Shown piece by piece: positions 25,427-32,035 of a stretch of DNA of 40,984 nt. The notes under the pieces are model-generated. The model was not told the origin of the DNA and searched no databases. It saw nothing but the letters and a program-made list of their open reading frames with translations. The DNA is from a virus. Numbering within the stretch: position 1 is the first letter of the stretch; each line of letters opens with the position of its first letter. The stretch covers positions 1 through 40,984 of the IMG/VR virus record IMGVR_UViG_3300008625_000022. One strand, written 5' to 3'. The position numbers were made by a program, and so were the translations under genes.

Positions 25427-26190
25427 AGATATATTTTAACGCAAATAATAAAGCAACTAGAGATGCATTAATCTCATGTGGTGTAAAAAATGTCATGCTC
25501 TCATATAGGCATTCATATGCTAATATAGATAAATTCCGAAAAGACTTTGAATCTGTATTTGTTGTTGCTGGAACAAACACAGAAGCTGATGGTTATCATA
25601 AGTTTCTAAGAGAGAAAAGAAAACTCTATGATTATGCAACACAGTATGATGTTAGATATGACTTGGAGAAAACACTATCATATTATGAGAAGGAGAGAAA
25701 GGATGGTATTGATTGGACAATACCTGTCTTGCAACAAAATTATTTACAACATATAGGAAGAATAATACCATCAAAGGGAGATTATATAGCATTAGGTGAA
25801 ATACATGGTAAGGACGAGACTGATGATCAGATAAGAAAACTACCTAGACATGTGAAATACCATGGGTTAGCTAAAGGTAAATTCATTAGTAATAGAATCT
25901 TTGAAAGTATTGATACGAGTGCATGGATTTCGGCTGCAGTTTCAAAGAAGACAGAGATATGGAATGCAAATTCAACATACTCAATGTTCTTTGGAGATAA
26001 AGGTAAGACAATGAAACCAATGTTAAACCATGCGTTAGAGATGTATAAGGATAATATAGAGAAAATAAATGTAAATAAATCTAAAGTTATAGAAAATGAA
26101 TATTATTCCTTGTTAAAGCTACCAATTGCAGTTTTATTCATGCCTTTATGTAAAGCAATGAACTGTTATGAAGATAACTTTATAAGTTAA
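25423..26190 (+). CDS. TGT/DpdA-like TIM-barrel protein (tentative)
   Basis: A 255-aa protein. The string of motifs NVMLSYRHSY, DWTIPVLQQN...RIIPSKGDYIALGEIHG, VKYHGLAKG and FESIDTSAWISAA follows the order seen in a phage TIM-barrel family related to tRNA-guanine transglycosylase and DpdA, in which the last two read HGfGxT and SVDSxSW. The usual early DSGAF motif is replaced by VVAGTN, so the first catalytic Asp appears lost. Activity on DNA or RNA bases is therefore uncertain. No preQ0 biosynthesis gene is present. It overlaps the preceding gene by 4 nt. Confidence 0.5.
   Translation: MKIYFNANNKATRDALISCGVKNVMLSYRHSYANIDKFRKDFESVFVVAGTNTEADGYHKFLREKRKLYDYATQYDVRYDLEKTLSYYEKERKDGIDWTIPVLQQNYLQHIGRIIPSKGDYIALGEIHGKDETDDQIRKLPRHVKYHGLAKGKFISNRIFESIDTSAWISAAVSKKTEIWNANSTYSMFFGDKGKTMKPMLNHALEMYKDNIEKINVNKSKVIENEYYSLLKLPIAVLFMPLCKAMNCYEDNFIS
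26179..26186 (+). promoter_or_regulatory. TATA box for the terminase operon
   Basis: Octamer tttataag begins 29 nt before the ATG at 26208, inside the end of the preceding gene. Confidence 0.7.
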
Positions 26191-26207
26191 CAATTATTAA
26201 AACAAAT

Positions 26208-26720
26208 ATGGCAGAAGACCTATTTAAAATAAAGCCTATAGGAGGAGGAGGTAAAGTTGTTATCGATGGAAGAAAAACAATATCACCATTCAACTCTGCA
26301 AAGCATATGAAAACTGCTAACTTACCAGCATTATGTGACCAATGTATTTATAGGTCAATAGATGACGGTGGAAATGGTAAATGTCCAAAATACGAAGCTG
26401 GAGCTATTTGTGCTATAAGAGAAGATTTTGTTAAATTCATCAATGACTTAGATACTAGAAAACCTGATGATGTTAAAGCCATGTTAGATATGATAGCAAA
26501 ATTATCCTTTGAGAATGTATTGATGGCGTTAACAGAGTCTAAGATGGATGGTAATATACCTGATAGAAACACCAAATCTGAGATAAACACCCTACTAAAT
26601 ATAGTTAAATCAATCAATGAATTGAATAGCAAGATAGTATTAACCGAAGAAACTAAACTAAATAAACAGGGTGACATAGAAAGTATCTTCAAACAAATAA
26701 AAGCGAGAAAGTCAGATTGA
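26208..26720 (+). CDS. Small terminase subunit candidate
   Basis: A 170-aa protein placed three genes before the large terminase in the same operon. N-terminal part: a Gly-rich turn, then a possible zinc site C-x2-C-x12-C-x8-C (LCDQCIYR...GKCPKYEAGAICAI). C-terminal part: predicted helices (VKAMLDMIAKLSFENVLMAL, INTLLNIVKSINELNSKIVL), as in the oligomerising core of small terminases. No clear helix-turn-helix is seen. The call rests mostly on position. Confidence 0.5.
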   Translation: MAEDLFKIKPIGGGGKVVIDGRKTISPFNSAKHMKTANLPALCDQCIYRSIDDGGNGKCPKYEAGAICAIREDFVKFINDLDTRKPDDVKAMLDMIAKLSFENVLMALTESKMDGNIPDRNTKSEINTLLNIVKSINELNSKIVLTEETKLNKQGDIESIFKQIKARKSD

Positions 26721-26833
26721 TATATAAAGACGAGATTCAAATAAGACATTGTATTTGGTGTGGTAAGAAAGGATTTAAAAACTCTCAAGAAGTTGTTAAT
26801 CATATTAAAACAAAACATACGAGGACAGCCTAA
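26717..26833 (+). CDS. C2H2 zinc-finger microprotein, 38 aa
   Basis: TTG start overlapping the preceding stop (TTGA) and a stop that overlaps the next ATG (TAATG). Sequence CIWCGKKGFKNSQEVVNHIK then TKH gives C-x2-C-x13-H-x4-H, a single classical finger with the hydrophobic residues at the usual places. Probably binds nucleic acid or a partner protein in packaging; unproven. Confidence 0.6.
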   Translation: MIYKDEIQIRHCIWCGKKGFKNSQEVVNHIKTKHTRTA

Positions 26834-26931
26834 TGGTGAAAAGAGAGAAATGTTGTGTGTGGTGTGATTGTTGTAATGATGAAAAAGAAGGAGATTGTAA
26901 ATGTCATTGCCATGATAGGTGGAAATATTAA
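26833..26931 (+). CDS. Cys-rich microprotein, 32 aa
   Basis: ATG overlaps the preceding stop and its stop overlaps the terminase ATG (TAATG at both ends), which strongly suggests coupled translation. Eight Cys and two His in 32 residues (KCCVWCDCCND ... DCKCHCHDRW), enough for two zinc sites or a metallothionein-like cluster. No known family. Confidence 0.55.
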   Translation: MVKREKCCVWCDCCNDEKEGDCKCHCHDRWKY

Positions 26932-28313
26932 TGGCTAGACCATCAAAAGAAGTATTAGAGGAGAGGCAGAATTTCATACAAACTGTGACAGATTGTGCTG
27001 GTAACGCATCATTATTCAGTAAGGTTTTTCTTGACCATGAATTATTTGATTATAATGTAAATTATGTAAACTGTAAAGATAGATTTATTGTTTATAGGTC
27101 TGGAAGACAGGTAGGTAAAACCATGAGTACAGCAGTGAAAGCTATTCATTTTGCTTTTTTTGCTCCTTTAATGTTAGAGACAGTTAAAGATGAATGTATT
27201 ATTGTAATCGCAGCACCTACCCAAAACCAAGCAAGTATCATGTTTGGAAGAATACGTGACCTTGTTATGAAGAATGAATTACTTGAGGGATATGTAACAA
27301 GAAACACACAAACAGAATTATGGGTTAGATTTTTGGATAACACTGGTCAGACTAAAATCATTACTAGAGCAACAGGTGAAAGTGGTGTAGGACTTAGAGG
27401 TTATTCACCACACGTTATTATTGCTGACGAATGTTCTTTTATTAAGACTGATATACTTAGAGCATTCTTACCTTCTGGTATGGCTACATCAGCTAGAGTT
27501 TGGTTAACCTCCACTCCGTTTAGTAAGAATGGTTATTTCTATGAAGCATGTCAAGACTCAAGACCAAAAAACCCTGATGGTATGTGGACAGAATTTCATG
27601 TTAAATCAACTGATAACCCACTTGTACAAAAAGATCCTATATTTATAGAAGAGATTAAAAAGTTAACACGAGAAGAATATGTTCAAGAAGTTGAAGGTGA
27701 GTTCCTAGACATTGGTGATGCATTAATACCTAACTCATTAATCATGGAAGCATTAACTAACCAAAATCCAAAAGGAAGATTACGATATTATCTTGGTGTG
27801 GATGTTGCAAGATCAGGTAGAGATGAAACAGTATATACTGTGACATCATTGGACGAAAATGATATATGTTTTGTTGAAGAAGTTGAGGCAGAATCACAAT
27901 CTAATGTGGTTGATGTTGCTGGTAGAGTAGGTGAATTAACACAAAAGTATGGTGTTGAAACTATCTTTATAGATGAAACTGGTTTAGGTGGAGGTTTGTT
28001 AGATTTATGTAGGCAGAGGGGAATGCCTTGTAGAGGTGTTATGTTCACATTACAGGAGAAGGCAGAGATGTATAAGAATCTTAGACTGTTATTTGAGAAC
28101 CATAGAATTAAACTAAAGAATATTAATAAAATGGTATATCAATTATCATACCTAAGACGTGAGTATACGGAAAGTGGGATTATGAAGATAAAGTCAGATG
28201 AACATGATGACTATCCTGATAGCCTAGTTTTAGCTTGTAGGGCTGCATATAAGGGCAATGATTGGCATGTTTTAGAGGTAGGAAAAGGATTAAAGAAGGC
28301 ATTGTTCGGTTAA
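26931..28313 (+). CDS. terL: Terminase large subunit
   Basis: A 460-aa packaging motor. ATPase: Walker A SGRQVGKT (about residues 57-64), Walker B VIIADE (about 162-167), coupling motif STP. Nuclease: RNase H-like fold with GVDVA (Asp at about 290), FIDET (about 347) and DDYPD (about 428). The length is normal for a terminase. ATG 26931 is chosen over GTG 26919 because it sits in a TAATG overlap with the Cys-rich microprotein. It translocates viral DNA into the prohead through the portal and cuts the concatemer. Confidence 0.93.
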   Translation: MARPSKEVLEERQNFIQTVTDCAGNASLFSKVFLDHELFDYNVNYVNCKDRFIVYRSGRQVGKTMSTAVKAIHFAFFAPLMLETVKDECIIVIAAPTQNQASIMFGRIRDLVMKNELLEGYVTRNTQTELWVRFLDNTGQTKIITRATGESGVGLRGYSPHVIIADECSFIKTDILRAFLPSGMATSARVWLTSTPFSKNGYFYEACQDSRPKNPDGMWTEFHVKSTDNPLVQKDPIFIEEIKKLTREEYVQEVEGEFLDIGDALIPNSLIMEALTNQNPKGRLRYYLGVDVARSGRDETVYTVTSLDENDICFVEEVEAESQSNVVDVAGRVGELTQKYGVETIFIDETGLGGGLLDLCRQRGMPCRGVMFTLQEKAEMYKNLRLLFENHRIKLKNINKMVYQLSYLRREYTESGIMKIKSDEHDDYPDSLVLACRAAYKGNDWHVLEVGKGLKKALFG

Positions 28314-28314
28314 C

Positions 28315-28322
28315 TTTAAATA
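28315..28322 (+). promoter_or_regulatory. TATA box for the 28344 gene
   Basis: Octamer tttaaata begins 29 nt before the ATG at 28344, immediately after the terminase stop. Confidence 0.75.
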
Positions 28323-28343
28323 TATATATCTAATAAGGAAACT

Positions 28344-29954
28344 ATGGCATCAGTCTCAGAACCAATGGATATAGAAGAAGAGGTACATGAAATAGAGGAT
28401 GAAATAAAGAAACCAGAAGAGAAAAAAGTACCAAAATTAACACCTGAAGGTAAGAAGATTTTACAAGAGGCAACTACAGTTGCTCATTTATATAGATCAT
28501 TTGGACATGAAAAGTTAGATGTGATTAGTGAGATTGTTAATAAAATTGGAAGCGCTCCACCTATGATGGGAAGACGGCAAGGTTCTACAGGAAATCCAAC
28601 TGGAAAACTTAATACTGGTAGTACTGTAGAGGTAAACCCAAGTAGAGGTAGGAATGAAGCACAGAATGTATTAGGTACAGGTTTTAGAGGATCGAAAAAA
28701 GTACCAGCAGTAGGTTCTATACTAGGTGGAAGAAGAGGTTCAAATACAGGAAGAGGAACAGGTCAAAGTTTCCAGTCAGCTAGAGGACATGCTTTACAAA
28801 ATCACCAAGTCACTGGTGGAACACAAGCAGTAACAAATGTAGGAGAAAGAGAAGAAGTTTCAGGTAATTATGTACGACCTACAGGAGGTGGTGGTGGAAA
28901 AAAAGTACAAAACGTTGCAGCAGCAACTGACTTATCAGCAAATTCAGGTGAAAGTGCAAGAGTTATACCACCTACACAGGGATCACCTAAATTTACTAAA
29001 CCAAAAATTAGACCAAAAACCACGTCAGTACCTTACTATACTCCAGAAAAGAAAGGAGAAACCTTTATATATAAAGACGGTTATGGGTCTGGAGATTCTA
29101 GAGTAGAAAACGTAGAAGTTCACAATGCTGTCTATGATAGTGAAACTTATATAGGAAAAATCAGAAATTCAGATATGAATAAAATAAAAAATACAAAGAT
29201 TGGAGATGAAATCCATTACTACCAGAACGGTGAAGAAGGTAGAGGAGTAGTCGCCAAGATGGGTAATTCATATGTAACAGTTTTTAAAGAATCAGGAGAC
29301 TTTATTGATATTCATATTAATGATACTTTCTACGTTAAAGATATAGTGTTAAATAAAACATGGAATGAAATGTCACTTGAAGAAAGAACCGAGGCATTGG
29401 AAAAAGCACATGCTCCATCACCAAGATTCTTATCAAAGACATGGGAAGAACTTCCTAAAGAATTACAGAATATTCTAAGAATGGGTAAAGAACACGAAGA
29501 TGAAGATAAGACAGTAACTCCAGAAAACCATGAGTTACAAGACAAATCCTCAGTAGAAGATGGAAACTATGGTAACGCTGGAAGAAACCCAAATGCTGGT
29601 GTTAACACAAACATAGACTTTGATGCAGAGGAAGATTATGAAGGTCAAACACATGAAAAAGATAGTGATGCAGAAAATGAATTCCAACATGATGCAATAA
29701 AACCTTCAACAAAAACAATAACAAAAGGTGTTCCATCAGCAAATGTTAACACATGGGGAATAAAGTATGTTCAAAAAGAAGACGTAACTAAAGATGCAAA
29801 ATGGTATGATAGTAAATCACCTAAAGAGCAACATCAAATTTTATTGGGAGCTGGTGTGGATATTAGACATCATGGATTATCATGGCAAAACCTAGGTCAA
29901 GAAAACCATAAAAAAATACTAGATGAGTATAAACCATCTCTTGGAAAAGAATAA
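28344..29954 (+). CDS. Virion-associated candidate with SH3-like and W-motif repeats
   Basis: A 536-aa protein. Acidic start, a helical segment (LTPEGKKILQEATTVAHLY), a long Gly/Ser/Arg-rich disordered part (about residues 75-240), then an SH3-like stretch (GDEIHYYQNGEEGRGVVAK ... YVTVF). The end carries four short related motifs: TWNEMSLEERTEAL, TWEELPKELQNIL, KWYDSKSPKEQHQILL and SWQNLGQENHKKIL. Motifs of the type W..L....R..iL occur in head and portal-linked proteins of tailed viruses. It follows the terminase under its own promoter. Not a recognisable portal; function open. Confidence 0.5.
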   Translation: MASVSEPMDIEEEVHEIEDEIKKPEEKKVPKLTPEGKKILQEATTVAHLYRSFGHEKLDVISEIVNKIGSAPPMMGRRQGSTGNPTGKLNTGSTVEVNPSRGRNEAQNVLGTGFRGSKKVPAVGSILGGRRGSNTGRGTGQSFQSARGHALQNHQVTGGTQAVTNVGEREEVSGNYVRPTGGGGGKKVQNVAAATDLSANSGESARVIPPTQGSPKFTKPKIRPKTTSVPYYTPEKKGETFIYKDGYGSGDSRVENVEVHNAVYDSETYIGKIRNSDMNKIKNTKIGDEIHYYQNGEEGRGVVAKMGNSYVTVFKESGDFIDIHINDTFYVKDIVLNKTWNEMSLEERTEALEKAHAPSPRFLSKTWEELPKELQNILRMGKEHEDEDKTVTPENHELQDKSSVEDGNYGNAGRNPNAGVNTNIDFDAEEDYEGQTHEKDSDAENEFQHDAIKPSTKTITKGVPSANVNTWGIKYVQKEDVTKDAKWYDSKSPKEQHQILLGAGVDIRHHGLSWQNLGQENHKKILDEYKPSLGKE

Positions 29955-29956
29955 CC

Positions 29957-29964
29957 TTTAAATA
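29957..29964 (+). promoter_or_regulatory. TATA box for the zinc-finger/RNase H pair
   Basis: Octamer tttaaata begins 30 nt before the ATG at 29987. A second tatataaa lies at 29971 but is too close. Confidence 0.65.
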
Positions 29965-29986
29965 CCAAGTATATAAATAGATTTTA

Positions 29987-30124
29987 ATGAGGAAAGATGA
30001 GCCAAAAAAATGTATAGTCTGTGAGGCTACACTACCATGGCGTTATAAAGGAAGGCAGAAAATCTACTGCTCAGATGACTGTAGAAAAAAGTTTAATAGA
30101 GAACGAAAAGAAGAAGAATTGTGA
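29987..30124 (+). CDS. Zinc-finger microprotein, 45 aa
   Basis: Sequence KKCIVCEATLPWRYKGRQKI then YCSDDCRKKFNRER: C-x2-C-x15-C-x3-C, the pattern of small zinc-binding proteins with the conserved K.YCS..C+...R stretch known from phages and bacteria. Leaderless promoter upstream; GTGA overlap with RNase HI downstream suggests that they work or at least are made together. A nucleic-acid role is inferred. Confidence 0.7.
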   Translation: MRKDEPKKCIVCEATLPWRYKGRQKIYCSDDCRKKFNRERKEEEL

Positions 30125-30477
30125 TAAAGATCTACATAGATGGGGGAACAAGAGGTTCAAGAATATGTTTAGTAGATAAAACAAATGGTGTCACATATGT
30201 GAAACATAGACATGGTGAATTAACTAATAATGAATTAGAATATCTTGCGTTAGAGTATGCGTTACAATACGTAAACAACAAGCATAGGGATAATTTTATA
30301 ACAATATACAGTGATTCTAAACTCGTTGTTAACCAAATTAACGGTGATTGGAGAATAACAACAGAACATCTCATACCATTATATGAAAAATGTATGAAAA
30401 AAATGAGTGATAGAATAAAATTAAAATGGGTCAGCAGAGATTTTAATCTTGCTGGTCATGTTCTTGAGAAACCTTAG
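30121..30477 (+). CDS. rnhA: Ribonuclease HI
   Basis: A 118-aa enzyme that removes RNA from RNA-DNA hybrids, for example primers. Start GTG overlaps the preceding stop. Catalytic residues: D7 (YIDGG), E40 (TNNELE) and D65 (YSDSK). The fourth acidic position, usually D in NxAD, reads NLAGH here, a variant I recall from some RNases H. The C-terminal NLAGHVLEKP is encoded in a 35-bp overlap with the convergent gene 30443-30691. Shorter than bacterial RNase HI (about 155 aa) and without the basic handle. Confidence 0.85.
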   Translation: MIKIYIDGGTRGSRICLVDKTNGVTYVKHRHGELTNNELEYLALEYALQYVNNKHRDNFITIYSDSKLVVNQINGDWRITTEHLIPLYEKCMKKMSDRIKLKWVSRDFNLAGHVLEKP

Positions 30478-30691
30478 TTGGGTATGTTGTTTTTGGCTCA
30501 GCGTTCTCTGGTAACTTATGATGTTCTTCATAGAAATCAACCATCTTTTTAAATAAAACTAAATCACTTTCTGAACGTTGACCTGACTTTGTTTTTTTAA
30601 CATACTCTGCATGTCTCCTAAATCTTTCTTTATCATTCCAATCAACTGCTATTGTGGTGTTCTTTGCGTTAATTATTCTTCTCCTAGCCAT
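30443..30691 (-). CDS. Ribbon-helix-helix-like DNA-binding protein (probable)
   Basis: An 82-aa basic protein: a strand (NTTIAVDWND), helix A (KERFRRHAEYVKK), turn, helix B (SESDLVLFKKMVDFYEEHH), then a polar tail. This is the order of ribbon-helix-helix repressors, although the A-B loop is longer than usual. Leaderless promoter 29 nt upstream. Its last 11 codons overlap the 3' end of RNase HI on the other strand, so the two transcripts converge. It may regulate early genes; target unknown. Confidence 0.55.
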   Translation of the reverse strand: MARRRIINAKNTTIAVDWNDKERFRRHAEYVKKTKSGQRSESDLVLFKKMVDFYEEHHKLPENAEPKTTYPTKVSQEHDQQD

Positions 30692-30712
30692 ATTGTCATC
30701 ACTTAACTCTTA

Positions 30713-30720
30713 TATATAAA
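30713..30720 (-). promoter_or_regulatory. TATA box for the 30691 gene (reverse)
   Basis: On the reverse strand tttatata begins 29 nt before the ATG at 30691. Confidence 0.75.
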
Positions 30721-30725
30721 TCATT

Positions 30726-31274
30726 CTAGAATCCTTTGTCTTCATTTCTACTGTTTGTTATGTCAGTTATATCAACACCGACATACCTGATAGTCTTTCT
30801 CCAACCTAACCTTCTGCTTAGGGTTCTAACTTTTCCTTCTGCTAATCTATCATGTACTTCAGAACTAAAGAACTTTCTCTGGGTTCCAGTCTTACCATAG
30901 AAATCATCATATCTTTGTAGTGTTAACTTGTCTGGATAGTATATCATTAATATCATATGTGCTAATTCATGACATATTACAGTCATATTTTGTAAGAGAA
31001 TAAGAGGGTTATCACTATCAGTTATATAACATATGACAGTTCCTTGACCTGTGACACCATGAGGTATAGAATAATCTAAATCATCAGTCTTACCTGATGA
31101 TGAATAAAACCCTCTATCAAAATCTTGCACTCTCTTAATTGTTATAGTCCATTTATCTTGGACTTGATATTTTTTATAATCCTTATAATGATAATGATCG
31201 TATATGTAACCAAGTATCAATTTCTCATAGAGAGATTTATCTATATTACAAGTGTTCTCAAATTTAATTTGCAT
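30726..31274 (-). CDS. HExxH metalloprotein (zincin, SprT-like candidate)
   Basis: A 182-aa protein with VICHELAHMILMIYYPD: H102-E-L-A-H106, the zinc-binding helix of zincins, and SSEVHDRL (E139, H141) as candidate third ligand. There is no signal peptide, so it acts inside the cell. SprT-like proteases that act on DNA-protein crosslinks have this size and place, but no C-terminal zinc ribbon is present and the family is not certain. It overlaps the preceding zinc-ribbon gene by 11 nt. Confidence 0.6.
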   Translation of the reverse strand: MQIKFENTCNIDKSLYEKLILGYIYDHYHYKDYKKYQVQDKWTITIKRVQDFDRGFYSSSGKTDDLDYSIPHGVTGQGTVICYITDSDNPLILLQNMTVICHELAHMILMIYYPDKLTLQRYDDFYGKTGTQRKFFSSEVHDRLAEGKVRTLSRRLGWRKTIRYVGVDITDITNSRNEDKGF

Positions 31275-31503
31275 TTCTTATCATCTCTTTTAATGTTGTT
31301 TCTTTCTTTGCTCTATCACTTCTATTCTTTCTTTGTCTAACTCTGGTTGATAGTTTTCTTTTACAACATGGACATGTAAATCCAGTAACCTTAAGTGAAA
31401 TACAACAAGTTCTACATTTTTTCCACCCATCACCCATAAGGGAGAATCCCATTGTGAATGATTTGGTAGGTAAATTATCGCAAATATTCTTACATATGTT
31501 CAT
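31264..31503 (-). CDS. Thaumarchaeal-type small zinc-ribbon protein
   Basis: A 79-aa protein: NICKNICDNL, then KKCRTC, then FTCPCCKRKLSTRVR and a basic helix. I recall a very similar small family (CKnIC...G.kRC..Ce...CPCCg..LR.kPR) from genomes of ammonia-oxidising archaea, where many copies occur. ATG 31503 is chosen because it overlaps the stop of the upstream microprotein (TAATG). Probable nucleic-acid-binding or transcription-linked ribbon; useful as a host marker. Confidence 0.65.
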   Translation of the reverse strand: MNICKNICDNLPTKSFTMGFSLMGDGWKKCRTCCISLKVTGFTCPCCKRKLSTRVRQRKNRSDRAKKETTLKEMIRNAN

Positions 31504-31625
31504 TACCAAACACTTCCTTTATCTGAGCAATCCATATGAGCTCCACAATTCTCACATATTAAATGACACATTGTTAATTCTTTCATTTTAAATCCACATC
31601 TCTCACATTTTTCTTTAGAAGCCAT
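31503..31625 (-). CDS. Double-CxxC zinc-ribbon microprotein, 40 aa
   Basis: Sequence MASKEKCERCGFKMKELTMC followed by HLICENCGAHMDCS: two CxxC knuckles (CERC, CENC) with extra Cys and His. It starts 14 nt after the preceding stop and ends in a TAATG overlap with the next zinc-ribbon gene. No motif beyond metal binding. Confidence 0.6.
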   Translation of the reverse strand: MASKEKCERCGFKMKELTMCHLICENCGAHMDCSDKGSVW

Positions 31626-31628
31626 GAT

Positions 31629-31636
31629 AAAAAAAA
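31629..31636 (-). terminator. T8 run between reverse genes
   Basis: On the reverse strand CCC followed by eight T lies between the stop of the 31987 gene and the ATG at 31625. It could end part of the transcripts, but it is only 3 nt from the next ATG. Confidence 0.35.
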
Positions 31637-31639
31637 GGG

Positions 31640-31987
31640 TTATGGCTTAGGAACCTCCCACATGCTAAGGGCAACCATTTCTTTGCCTGACCCTGTAGCA
31701 GTTTTGGATGTAACCCAAGCATTCATACCATCGGAAGCATCCTTTTCAAGACATTTCTCTAATGCGAACTGCCAATGTTCAGAACCAACTTGACCAACTA
31801 CAACTTTACCATATGTATGAAAGTCACCCTCTTTACAATGAAGTTCAGCAATAGGTGCTCCTACACTTTCAACATCTTTTGTCTTCATTGACAAAACATG
31901 AAGTAAAGTTCCTTTTGGTACAGAAGATAAGTTCTTACTATCTGAAAAGTTACTTTCAATATCTAGTACTTCTGATACATTTACCAT
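31640..31987 (-). CDS. Hypothetical 115-aa protein, possible OB-fold
   Basis: A mostly beta protein: LLHVLSMKTKDVESVGAPIA, HTYGKVVVGQVGSEHWQFAL, AWVTSKTATGSGKEMVALSM. The strand pattern and the closing GKEMVALSMWE recall small OB-fold single-strand-binding proteins, but nothing is diagnostic. It has its own leaderless promoter in the reverse cluster. If it is an SSB it would complement MCM and RadA, for which no other SSB is seen. Confidence 0.45.
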   Translation of the reverse strand: MVNVSEVLDIESNFSDSKNLSSVPKGTLLHVLSMKTKDVESVGAPIAELHCKEGDFHTYGKVVVGQVGSEHWQFALEKCLEKDASDGMNAWVTSKTATGSGKEMVALSMWEVPKP

Positions 31988-32008
31988 GATTGTGGAAAGA
32001 TTATCTCA

Positions 32009-32016
32009 CATATAAA
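32009..32016 (-). promoter_or_regulatory. TATA box for the 31987 gene (reverse)
   Basis: On the reverse strand tttatatg begins 29 nt before the ATG at 31987. Confidence 0.75.
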
Positions 32017-32035
32017 TGTTAAGAAAAAGGGAAGG

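Noticed and set aside
26348-26977. 209-codon reverse ORF across the small terminase and microproteins
   Set aside because: It is opposed by several forward genes with overlap-coupled starts and has no TATA box or recognisable domain.
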